A DNA stretch of 21,285 nt from Temnopleurus reevesii. Taxonomy: Eukaryota > Echinodermata > Echinoidea > Temnopleuroida > Temnopleuridae. A program made the translations under genes and the position numbers. The stretch covers positions 44,884 through 66,168 of the forward strand of contig BQKZ01000609.1 in the NCBI GenBank assembly GCA_036244855.1, given 5' to 3'. Positions 8,689 through 17,227 of the stretch are shown one piece after another. Every line of letters begins with the position of its first letter. Within the stretch, counting starts at the first letter, position 1. Below the pieces are notes generated by a model, which had not been told where the DNA came from, ran no database searches, and was given only the letters and a program-made list of their open reading frames with translations.

Positions 8689-8819
8689 AAGCCCCGGTCA
8701 CATAGGACCACGGAAGCAACACGATTCACCCCGACTCGTTGTTCTGAGGCAGTTGACTGTGAATTAACAAAGAGTCGGGGTGAATCGGGTTGCTTCCGGG
8801 TGCTATGTGACCGGGGCTT
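8689..8819. mobile_element. 131-bp hairpin MITE with TA target duplication
   Basis: The left end AAGCCCCGGTCACATAG is perfectly inverted at the right as CTATGTGACCGGGGCTT. A second inverted block follows: GATTCACCCCGACTC against GAGTCGGGGTGAATC. Thus about 45 bp on each side can pair around a short loop near 8740-8765. TA dinucleotides lie at 8687-8688 and 8820-8821, consistent with a Tc1/mariner- or PIF-like target choice. It is much more GC-rich than its surroundings and almost undiverged between arms, which suggests either recent insertion or structural constraint. Confidence 0.9.
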
Positions 8820-8821
8820 TA

Positions 8822-9140
8822 CTCAACTGCGAATGGATTTATTTATAATCGATTTCAAATATTAGACGAGATAATTATCGCATAATTATTCAAACTGACT
8901 ACAATTGAGACGTTATTATCCCTATACATTCAAATACCATGGGAACGGGATTTAAAGATTTACATCATGGATAATGGTGTAATCGACCTGAAGAGATGAA
9001 TAATAATATTTGCAATAACAAAATTTGATACAACTATTAATACCATCGACCGTTTTAATGGCCTCGTCCAAGATTAAGACGTGGAGTAGTGTGGTCAATT
9101 TATATTCAGAGGACTAGAATTGTTCAATATTCCGTTGAAA
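8822..9140. other. Intergenic DNA, nothing recognised
   Basis: AT-rich sequence with no gene, repeat or element that I could support. Confidence 0.5.
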
Positions 9141-9144
9141 TGAA

Positions 9145-9436
9145 AATGTCCCAGTTTTCCCTCCTCCCTCTCTTCTTCACATTTTTCTCCTCTTTCTTCT
9201 TCTTCTTCAATTATTTTCCTCTTCTTTTTTTTCCTCCTCCGTCTTCCTCCTCTTCCTCCCCCTCCTCTTTTCCTTCTTCCTCTTCTCCTCCTCCTCCTCT
9301 TTTTCTTCTTCTTCTCCTCCTCCCCCTTCTTCTTCTTCTTATCTTCTTCTTATTATTCTTCTTCTTCGTCTTCTTCTTCTTCTTTCTCTTCGTCTTCTTC
9401 TTTCTCTTCTCCTCCAATCTTCTTTTTTTTTTTTTT
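9145..9436. repeat. Pyrimidine-rich low-complexity tract (TTC/TCC)n
   Basis: About 290 bp almost purely C and T on the plus strand, dominated by TCTTCTTC and CTCCTCCT. It creates artificial Ser/Pro/Phe-rich and Lys/Glu/Arg-rich open frames on the two strands that are not genes. Confidence 0.95.
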
Positions 9437-10103
9437 AAAGAGCTCCTTCTTTTCTTCCTTTATATTCATAATACAGATCTGGGGCCATTTTGATATTCTA
9501 TGTGAGCAGAATGGACAGTATACTGGGACAAAGTTTAAAAAAAACTTCATTCAAGCATTCATCACCAAAGAAAGTCTGATGTGCGATTTTGGTTCAATAT
9601 TTTGCCAAAGGATAAGAAAGATGGAAATTTCTTTTGTGTCCATCTCACTATTGTTAATAATTGAATGGAGGTTGTTTACCTTGTCACATGTTTTAGTCCC
9701 TTCTGCTCACAGTGAATTTTGCATTGATCATGTTGCCGAAAGAGGGCGTAAACTTCTGCTGAAGAGGTATATGTATATATATTCCTATTATTTTTCACAA
9801 GGAAATGTACTCAATAGGAATACCTAAAATATAAACAAACAAAGAAACAAACAAACGAATATATATATTATGTTTCACATAACATGTAACAATTCTTTTT
9901 CTATGTATATGTATAATTTGTTACTGTGTTTGTAATGTTTGCGTTTTTTGTATTGTTATAATTGACATTTATATTGAGATGAGGAAGGAAATAAAATATT
10001 TAAAAAATGTATTAATTAAGCGCGATATAAGAACTGTGGATATACATCATGTAGATATTGCTATTCCTCTATCCTCCACATATAAGATATTCTTCCTCCT
10101 GTA
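9437..10103. other. Intergenic DNA with a possible LINE tail
   Basis: Contains CAAACAAACAAAGAAACAAA near 9830-9860 and a GGAAATAAAATATTT stretch at about 9990 that resembles, weakly, a LINE 3' end. No gene is supported. Confidence 0.4.
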
Positions 10104-10330
10104 TCCCCCCCCCTCTCTCTCTCTCTCTCTCTCCCTCTCTCTCTCTCTCTCTCGCTTCCCTACACTACACCTTCATCCTCCTCTATCCCCGTTTCCTCCT
10201 CTCTATCGCCACTCCCTCCCATCCCCCCTCCCCCCTCTCCCTTGACACACTCCTCTCTCGTTTTCTCTCTCCACCTCGCTCCTCTCCTCTTTTTCATCCA
10301 TCCCTCTGTCTTCCCCATTTCATTTCTCAT
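10104..10330. repeat. (CT)n microsatellite and C/T-rich flank
   Basis: Starts CCCCCCCCTCTCTCTCTCTC and continues as uninterrupted then degenerate CT/CCT repeats. Overlapping open frames rich in Leu, Ser and Pro are by-products. Confidence 0.95.
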
Positions 10331-10764
10331 TTACTCAATCCGAGATGAATGCCAAGCTACCGAATAATGTAACATCAAAGAAGATAATTCCGATGTGAAT
10401 TCTCTTTTATTCATGAAATGCGTTTGAGTCGATGTACATCAAGTAAAGTACGACCACCGATATTAACCATTTTGAAAACGTATAAACCGCATCACCCGGT
10501 ACTTAAAGTTGGTTCTGTTTAGGCTGGGAGAGGGAGGGCGCTTTTGATTGGGTACTTGCTCGTCGCTATAGTGCCTATCACTGTGCTTGAGTATACTTTG
10601 CCGGAAATCACTGACCATTCCTGCGTGAATTCTTGCTCAGATTTGTTTATTCTTTTCACTTCAGATTCTTTTCCTTGGCAGAGAATTAAGACCATGTTTT
10701 GTGGAAATCCTTGTAGTGTGTTCCGGATCGGAGTTATTTCTTTCTGTTACGTTCCTCTAGTAGT
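10331..10764. other. Intergenic DNA before the 118-bp array
   Basis: Sequence of mixed composition. A 118-codon plus-strand open frame at 10544-10900 runs into the tandem array, has no recognisable motif and is not called. Confidence 0.4.
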
Positions 10765-12455
10765 AGGCCTGAAACTGCATCCTGTAACCATAGTTATGGT
10801 GATGAAGATGACCATTGTTAATCCATATTATCGGGAACACCTGACAATTCTTGTTGGAACTCCAGTCTACTTTCTCATCAGCTCCCCTCATCAGGCTTGA
10901 AACTGCGCTTCAGCTGGGCAGACTGTACTTGTATCTCCATTACTGGAAATGCTTGATGATCGCTGAAGGCTTTTTCCTGATGTGTTTATGTTGTATCCAC
11001 TCACATTCCTCCCATTCCCAAAACTGCATTCGAATGAGGCGGTAATGATGATCTTTGTTGATCTCCATTACCACAAATACCGGTTCTTGATCGACGTCCC
11101 ACTTTAATACCTCCTCAACATTTTCTTTCAGGCTTGTAACTGTGCCTGTCTGAGGAGATCGTGCTCGCGTCTCCTTACTATGCGATGGAGATGTCTTATT
11201 GGTAAGAGTAACTTGTTCTTTCCTACCGCCATCTTCTTCTTCCAGACCTGGAACATCTGTCATATGCGGAGACGATGATGCTTTTATTAGTTTACCAGGA
11301 ATCCCGAATGATCATGATCCTTGATAGAATCCGTTTAATTCTTGATCAGCTTCTTATTGTAGGCCTGAAAACTGTGCCTCTATGAGAAGATTATGCCCGC
11401 GTATCTTTATACCGTAAGTCCTGAAGATTTGCAATTGCAACGGCTTCCGGCCCTGAGTTCGTCTTTCTTTTCGTTATCTTCCTTTTCCAGACCTGGAAAA
11501 AACGCACAACCCTATCCAGAGACGATGGTGATCTTTGTCAGTCTCAATTACCAGGAAAATCTGCTGACCTCTCATGGAATTCCATTTCATCATGAGCTTC
11601 ATCTTCTAGGCCTTAAACTGTGCCTGTCTGAAGAGATCATCTCCTTAGTGGAAAACCTTTATGATTATGTGAAGGGTGCCAGATCAGATTTTTTCTTTTC
11701 GACCGCTACGTTCTTCCTTCTTCCAGACATTTATCCTCGCTAAAATTCGGAGGTGATGATGATCTTAACGTGTCTCCATCATCAGAAATCCCTGACGATC
11801 CCGAATGGCGCTCCAGTTCATCCCTTAATGAGCTTCCGCTTTCCGTCCTTAAACTGCGCCTGTCTGAAGAGATCATCTCCTTACCGGGAAACCTTAATGA
11901 AGGGTACCTGATCAGATGTTCTTTTAACCGCCACGTTCGTCTTCCAGACCTTTAACCTCGCTAACATGCGGAGGTACAGGTGATGATGATCTTTGCGAGT
12001 CTCTATTATCAGAGATTCCTGATGATCCCCAAACGAATTCCAGTTCATCCCTTCATGAGCTTCCTCTTCCAGGCTTTAAACTGCGCCTGTCAAATGAGAT
12101 CATCTCCTAAGCGCTAGGGGAAAACTTTGATAATTATGTGAAGGGTGCCTGATCAGAATTATTCTTTTTGACCGCCGCGTACTTCTTCCAGACATACTCG
12201 CTCATATTCGGAGGTGATGATGATCTTTGCGGGTTTCCATCATCAAAAATCCCTGATGATCCCCGATGGAATTCCAGTTCATCCCTTCATGCGCTTCCTC
12301 TTCCAGACCTTTAACCGCGCTCACATGTGGAGGTACAAGTGATGATGATCTTTGCGAGTCTCTATCATCAGAAATTTCTGATGATTCCCGATGAAATTCC
12401 AGTTCAACCCTTCATGAGCTTCCTCTTCCAGGCCTTAAACTGCGCCTGTCGATGG
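10765..12455. repeat. Tandem array, ~118-bp monomer in ~235-bp dimers
   Basis: Subtype A begins CCAGGCCTTAAACTGCGCCT and recurs at about 10765, 10893, 11130, 11361, 11608, 11844, 12071 and 12430. Subtype B begins CCAGACCTTTAACCTCGCT (or CCAGACCTGGAA) and falls between them at about 11245, 11489, 11726, 11948, 12189 and 12307. Other shared pieces are GAAGAGATCATCTCC, GATGATGATCTTTGCGAGTC, ATCAGAAATTCCTGATGATC and GGAATTCCAGTTCATCCC. Copies are most regular at the right and more diverged at the left. On the minus strand one reading frame gives similar Ser/Arg-rich peptides in several copies (DRRSLR, RDELE, SSGISDDGD, RSSSPPN) but is broken by stops. The last exon copy of the minus-strand gene ends inside the array. 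Confidence 0.85.
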
Positions 12456-12601
12456 AGACTATGTTCTGTGCTAGTCTCCGCCACAAGGATGTAGTAGAAT
12501 TGTTTCAGGTCGTCTTCTGTCATGGTGGCCGTCATCAGGTCAAACTCTAGATCTGCTTTCATCTCATTGGCCGCCTGCTCCTTCCTCTTCTTTGCATTCT
12601 C
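12404..12601 (-). CDS. Terminal exon (copy B) of the MGC/GVAFEI-repeat gene
   Basis: A polypyrimidine-preceded acceptor TCATTCCTCCAG|GAG gives phase-0 entry that fits the donor of the preceding exon. The exon reads ENAKKRKEQAANEMKADLEF, then DLMTATMTEDDLKQFYYIL, then a basic end (KAWKRKLMKG) and TGA at 12404. The first half is strongly charged and probably helical. Following ANRVLAMK from the previous exon, it resembles the stathmin helix segment (VLQKA.EEN...MAEEKL..KME) in spacing, though identity is low. The last ~20 codons overlap the 118-bp array, so the stop may be a recent acquisition. An alternative is that splicing continues leftward. Confidence 0.65.
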   Translation of the reverse strand, partial: ENAKKRKEQAANEMKADLEFDLMTATMTEDDLKQFYYILVAETSTEHSLHRQAQFKAWKRKLMKG

Positions 12602-13330
12602 CTGGAGGAATGACATAATCGATTTATGTTGATGTTAATTCGAACATGACTATTCATAATATAAAATCAACTCGGAGTTATGTTAGCTGGAATGAGTAAC
12701 GAATAAAGATAACGGGCCAATGGCTCATTGATCTTTGAAGCCAATGAGAAACAAAGAGCAAAATGAAAAGGAGAAGGATAAAAAGAAGAAATTGAAGAAC
12801 AAAATGGGATGGAGGAAGATGAGAGGAGGAGAAGAGGGGAAACAAAGGGAAGAAACAGAAGAGGGAAAACAAGGAGCAGGAGGTGGATAAAGTACCAAAG
12901 AAAATAGTGAAAGGGGGAGCAGATGAAAAGAAAGGAAGAAGAAGATGATGGTGATGATGATGATGTAAATGATGAAGAATAAGAAGAGGTAGAAGAAGAA
13001 GAAGAACAACAGCACATCTATATGACTACTGAAGGAACTTCTAGTTGTTCAACATCTACTGAAGATTGACATTTTTGTCATGTCGCCCTCTATCGGTATA
13101 TTGTAATGATTTTCACCGTTATGTTATATTCGGTCGTCTTCATGAATTCATTTTGCTCTTTGGACGGCAATACTGTCTAATGACCTATATTTCTTAATTT
13201 CCTCGCCCTTGCATAAAAACACAATAAGCTTTGTCTATATACAATTGGCAGTGCACTATCAGTTTACATGGTATTACAGAACTGTAACCAAAAAATTAAC
13301 AAAAAATTGTTCGAAATAATATCTGCTTAC
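12602..13330 (-). other. Intron between copy-B exons, with a purine-rich tract
   Basis: Bounded by donor AAG|GTAAGC (exon end 13331) and acceptor CAG|GAG (exon start 12601). About 12760-13010 is almost all A and G on the plus strand (GAAGAAG, GGAGGAAGATG), a long polypurine microsatellite that yields spurious Ser/Phe-rich open frames on the minus strand. The rest shows nothing identifiable. Confidence 0.7.
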
Positions 13331-13899
13331 CTTCATCGCAAGAACTCTGTTGGCAACCCAGACATCATCAGCTTCTTTGATGACGTCACGCTCTCTCCAT
13401 CCGTCTGCGGCGATAAATGACGTCACTTTACTGACGGTTGTGCGCAGTCGCTTCTCTTCCTCTGTTGACTGAAATCAATCTCAAAGGCCACGCCTTCCTT
13501 AGCGTGCCGGGTGCAGCTGATGTTTGCCTTTGGTGAACTCGGTTGTGGAGTCTCTGGTTGGACGTCTGTGACTGCGCTATGTGCTGGAGGAAGGTCGGAA
13601 ACCTCAGCGATTGGCTCTGAGCTGTTGCAGACATCAAAGGCCACGCCCCTTTGAGCGATAGTGACGGCTGTAAACTCGTTAATATCAGATGCCACGCCAC
13701 CTCGAGCGACTTTGACTTTGGGTACCTCTGTGATTGGCTCAGAGTTGTTGTTGATGTCAAAGGCCACGCCTCCACGAGTGACTTTAACTTTTGGTACCTC
13801 TGCGATTGGCTTGGAGTTGTTGATTTCAAAAGCCACGCCCCCTCGAGCTACCTTCACGCCTGGTACCTCTGTGATTGGCTTGGAGTTGTTGATTTCAAA
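13331..13899 (-). pseudogene. Repeat exon (copy B) of the MGC/GVAFEI-repeat gene, 5' cut by gap, frameshifted
   Basis: Nearly matches the copy-A exon at 15323-14470. It starts mid-repeat at the N at 13900 and ends at donor GCGATGAAG|GTAAGC. About five GVAFEI modules remain, against eight over the matching stretch of copy A, so whole modules are missing. Near 13466, copy B has TCAGTCAACAGAGG where copy A has TCAGCCAAACAGAGG, one nucleotide fewer. This throws the frame off to PSVK and a stop just after VAFEIDFSQ. It is either the other haplotype of a polymorphic gene with a sequence error or a disabled tandem duplicate. It lacks copies of exons 1 and 2. Confidence 0.75.
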
Positions 13900-13900
13900 N
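13900..13900. other. Scaffold gap (single N) between two copies of the same locus
   Basis: The base jumps from mid-repeat exon (GATTTCAAA) straight to the middle of the downstream exon (CCGCCACAAGG). That junction is not biological, so N stands for a gap of unknown size. Confidence 0.9.
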
Positions 13901-14024
13901 CCGCCACAAGGATGTAGTAGAATTGTTTCAGGTCGTCTTCTGTCATGGTGGCCGTCATCAGGTCAAACTCTAGATCTGCTTTCATCTCATTGGCCACTTG
14001 CTCCTTCCTCTTCTTTGCATTCTC
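13901..14024 (-). CDS. Exon 4 (copy A) of the MGC/GVAFEI-repeat gene, cut by gap
   Basis: Same acceptor (CTCCAG|GAG) and same product as the copy-B terminal exon, with about 2% nucleotide difference (for example ANEMKA preceded by V instead of A). It runs 41 codons to the gap, ending DDLKQFYYILVA. Spliced in phase 0 after 14470, it continues the intact copy-A reading frame. Confidence 0.75.
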
Positions 14025-14469
14025 CTGGAGGAATGACAAAATCGATTTATGTTGGTGTTAAATCAAGGATGACTATTTATAGATGACAAACCAAAGTAAC
14101 TCCTATTAATTCTTTTTAAAAATATATATAACACAACATATACTATTTCCGTAAGATTGAGTGAGTCATGGGACACTAGATCCGAACGTCGTGTACTAAA
14201 CTGTGCAGATACAACAATCCCAATCCGGTTCTGAATTGGATAGCATTCGAGTTAATTTTACGGAAACTGAAACTCCAAACGTTTAACATCAATATTTGCT
14301 GTCTTATCGCTTTGTATATTATACATTTTGATGTCTATTACTTTCGTTGGATTTGATATCTTCCTGGAGTTCTCTGTAAAGACCTTGCTCAAGAAATTCG
14401 ATTCTATTCCCAAACAGAAGTATTATCAAATAAAATTTCTGATAAAATTTCAAAATAATTTCTGCTCAC
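14025..14469 (-). other. Intron 3 (copy A)
   Basis: 445 bp from donor AAG|GTGAGC to the acceptor at 14025. The first ~40 bp next to exon 4 resemble the copy-B intron (AATCGATTTATGTTG) and then the two introns diverge completely; copy A lacks the polypurine tract. Nothing else identifiable. Confidence 0.7.
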
Positions 14470-15323
14470 CTTCATTGCAAGAACTCTGTTGGCAACCCAG
14501 ACATCGTCAGCTTCTTTGATGACGTCACGCTCTCTCCATCCGTCTGCTGCGATGAATGACGTCACTTTACTGACGGTCGTGCGCAGTCGCTTCTCTTCCT
14601 CTGTTTGGCTGAAATCGATCTCAAAGGCCACGCCTTCCTTAGCGCGCCGTGTGCAGCTGATGCTTGCCTTTGGTGGATTCGCTTGTGGAGTCTCTGGTCG
14701 GATGTCTCTGACTGCGCTATCTTGTAGAGGTCGGTCGGTTATAATTTCAAAGGCCACGCTTCCTTGGGCGACTTTGACTTCGGGTACCTCTGTGATTGGC
14801 ACAGAGTTGTTGTTGATATCAAAGGCCACGCCTCCTTGAGCGACTTTGACGTCTGGTACATCTACGATTGGCTCGGAGTTGTTGCCGATTTCAAAGGCCA
14901 CACCCCCTCGAGTGGCTTTGACGTCTGGTACTTCTCTGATTGGCTTAGAGTTGTTGCTGATATGAAAAGCCACACCCCCACGAGTGACTTTGATGTCTGG
15001 TATCTCAGAGGTTGGTTCTGCGTTGTTGCTGATGTCAAAGGCCACGCCCCCTCGAGTGACTTTAACTTTTGGTACCTCTGCGATTGGCTTGGAGTTGTAG
15101 ATTTCAAAAGCCACGCCCCCTCGAGCTACCTTCACGCCTGGTACCTCTGTGATTGGCTCGGAGTTGTTGATTTCAAAAGCCACGCCCTCTCGAGCGACTT
15201 TCACGGCTTGTACCTCTGTGATTGGCTCGGAGTTGCTGATATCAAATGCTACTCTCCCTGGGCGTGTCTTAATGTCCCTGACGTTTGAATTGTTGCTTGT
15301 CCCGTTTGTTTGCGCATCTCTGC
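14470..15323 (-). CDS. Exon 3 (copy A): nine stathmin-like GVAFEI modules in a row
   Basis: Acceptor TATTACAG|GC at 15323 and donor AAG|GTGAGC at 14470 give 854 nt that complete a split Arg codon and end in phase 0. After RRDAQTNGTSNNSNV come eight modules of 22-25 residues, consensus (V/I)KV(A/T)RGGVAF(E/D)I, then (N)NSEPITEVP(D/K). Next is a linker (IRPETPQANPPKASISC) and a ninth core, RRAKEGVAFEIDF, followed by charged sequence TEEEKRLRTTVSK and WRERDVIKEADDVWVANRVL. The module aligns with the tubulin-capping start of stathmin domains (RASGQAFELIL....SP.SEAP): basic, Gly, Ala-Phe-Glu/Asp-Ile/Leu, then Pro-Ile-x-Glu-x-Pro. A role in binding tubulin or microtubules is inference. No signal peptide or membrane segment is visible. 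If the homology is wrong, this is an unnamed acylated repeat protein. Confidence 0.8.
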
Positions 15324-16077
15324 CTGTAATACATAAAAACAAATTTACAAAGATAAACAGTCTGATGGCAATAATGGAAATCCGGATCAGAGGAGTGTAA
15401 TACTTCAACGACNAAGATAAACAGTCTGATGGCAATAATGGAAATCCGGATCAGAGGAGTGTAATACTTCAACGACCGGCGGAGTATACTCTGCAATATA
15501 TAATATATAGATTTTGTTTGGGGGGGGGGAGGGGGTAACCCCTTCCCCTCCCCTCATCATCATTACCATTACCATGACTTTTACTGGAAAATATATAGTA
15601 AAATGGCGAAAATTCCTCATAATTTTGTTTCGTCTTCTTTTAACCTGCACTCATATAATAGAGAAACGGCATTCCAATTATATACATCATTTTTTTCATG
15701 TCGACATAAATAGGAAGTAATGGCACCGTAGTACTGAGCAAGAGCTATGGCAGGAATAATTGCTCCAAGTAAGACGTAAAGCATTCTCTCTCTTTTCCTC
15801 GTAAAGCCATCGCGTCCGTCCTTGTATCTATTTGGTCAAGCAGCCCCAACGAAACAAAAATCGGGGATTAATGTTTCTTAGTTCATTATATTACTATTGA
15901 CGATGCTGTTGTTTTGATATTTACTGTGTTTTTCATATATTTATCCTATTTTTTCTTTTATTTCAATTTTTCGTGATTTACAAATTTCAATGCAATTCTA
16001 TACCACCTTGAGAGACACGAACAATATTGTTGACACGTTCAATCTAGTATAATAAACAAATATCTTCAGAAACTTAC
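15324..16077 (-). other. Intron 2, containing a scaffold gap and a G-rich run
   Basis: Bounded by donor AGGC|GTAAGT at 16077/16076 and the acceptor at 15324. It holds the gap at 15413 and a run of about 15 G interrupted by one A at 15521-15536, followed by GTAACCCC and C-rich sequence that could form a quadruplex or hairpin. No other element is recognised. Confidence 0.7.
15413..15413. other. Scaffold gap (single N) with 63-bp unmerged overlap
   Basis: The 63 bp before the N (15350-15412, starting AAGATAAACAGTCTGATGGC) recur exactly after it (15414-15476). This is the signature of two contigs whose ends overlap but were not merged; the apparent repeat is artificial. Confidence 0.92.
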
Positions 16078-16180
16078 GCCTGTCTGGGAATCCATGAACG
16101 TTGGTTATTTCAACTGTGGGGTAAGAAGTCGAAGGCTGGTTAATGACGTCATCACGATTAGCATCACAAACGGGGGCCAC
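16078..16180 (-). CDS. Exon 2 of the MGC/GVAFEI-repeat gene
   Basis: Acceptor TTTTCTTTAG|GTG at 16180 (phase 0) and donor CAGACAGGC|GTAAGT at 16078 (phase 1) enclose 103 nt. It encodes VAPVCDANRDDVINQPSTSY, PTVEITNVHGFPDR plus one base of the Arg codon finished by exon 3. Both splice phases agree with exons 1 and 3, which is the main support. The peptide is polar and probably disordered, linking the acylated N-terminus to the repeat region. Confidence 0.75.
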
Positions 16181-17092
16181 CTAAAGAAAACGTTTAAAAT
16201 TCACTGCTTAAATTTTACTGTTTATATAGGGTTTATTTTTGCAAACAGATGTATCTCTCAGAATAAAAATTATTTTCCTCAAACGTAGAGTTATCTTGAG
16301 TTGGACAGTTGAAGAAGACAAAATCAAATTAAGGGTTCACTTTAGAATGACACTCACAATCAGGAAAGTTTAGGTTCTAAATGCAATCCATTTTGGTCCT
16401 TTAACAAAATTTGCTGAGATATAGTATACCACAAAATAATGATATATCTAATAATATCTAACCAGATTCCTTAATAGCTTAACCGGAATCTATAGTCACT
16501 TTTGACTCGAAGTAATAAGTACCATGGGATCTTTTAAACTAATCAATCTAAATATTTGTTCTCCTTATTTCACAATATATAAAAGCATTTAAGATTACTA
16601 AGATTTTTGTTGATACACGGCACAATACCAAATTGCTTTATATGAACTAAAATATATGAAATTGAGAGGAAAACTGTATACATTTATTTCACAAGTTTGA
16701 TTTATGTCAACCAATTTCTATTGATTATCAAAGCAATATGATTGTCGAGAATGCCCAAAGGGCCTAGCTATAGAGTAATCGACAGTGAACATTTGATGAT
16801 TTCTTCAACAACTATTAATAAGATATGATATTCCCAGCAAAAACTTAATAGTAGGCCAATTCAATATACTATTCTTGTTATATTATTAGATCCATCATCA
16901 TTATTATTATTATTCATGTTATTAGCATTTTTTATTATCATTAATATTATTATTATCGATATTATTATTATTATCATCATCATTATTATTATTATTACTA
17001 TTATTATCATTAACATTATCATCATCATCATCATCATTATTTGATGCATGCTTAAAGTCATATCTTTAAAAAAATAACTTTAGTATCCTTAC
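16181..17092 (-). other. Intron 1, with an ATT/ATC microsatellite
   Basis: 912 bp from donor AATAGA|GTAAGG to the acceptor at 16181. 16890-17040 is a long (ATT)n/(ATC)n-type microsatellite that gives a spurious Met/Ile-rich open frame. The rest is AT-rich and unremarkable. Confidence 0.75.
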
Positions 17093-17227
17093 TCTATTCC
17101 TCCTTTGGAATGCATTGTTCAACCTCGCCATAAAACATCTCCCACGACGTTTTTGGCTCCGAACTTGCTGTGTTTTCACATCTAAATCCATCGGTGATGG
17201 ACAAACTTTAGAATTTGTACATCCCAT
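17093..17227 (-). CDS. Exon 1 of the MGC/GVAFEI-repeat gene: dual-acylation start MGCTNSK
   Basis: Starts ATGGGATGTACAAATTCT (MGCTNS), a strong N-myristoylation (G2, S6) and palmitoylation (C3) signal. It runs 45 codons to donor AATAGA|GTAAGG, phase 0, matching exon 2. The product is highly basic (QKRRGR, QRRNR), which would reinforce attachment to the inner membrane leaflet. An in-frame ATG upstream at 17311 would add a hydrophobic 28-residue extension and bury the acylation site. The downstream start is preferred because of the motif and the ATGG context. N-terminal acylation is a recurring feature of membrane-attached stathmin relatives, which supports but does not prove that family. Confidence 0.75.

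Noticed and set aside
9089..9493. Ser/Phe/Leu-rich open frames and their Lys/Glu-rich antisense frames
   Set aside because: Pure TTC/TCC low-complexity sequence.
10940..11263. 107-codon minus-strand frame containing VTSLKENVEEVLKW
   Set aside because: Protein-like in places but confined to the tandem array and in a different frame from other copies. Kept only as part of the array.
12667..13017. Ser/Phe-rich minus-strand open frames
   Set aside because: Lie in the polypurine tract of an intron; low complexity.
14764..15288. Plus-strand 174-codon repeat frame (DWLGVV, FDVWYL)
   Set aside because: Antisense shadow of the GVAFEI modules. The minus strand has the splice signals, matching phases and the conserved module.
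16861..17061. Met/Ile-rich minus-strand open frame
   Set aside because: Translation of an (ATT)n/(ATC)n microsatellite inside intron 1.
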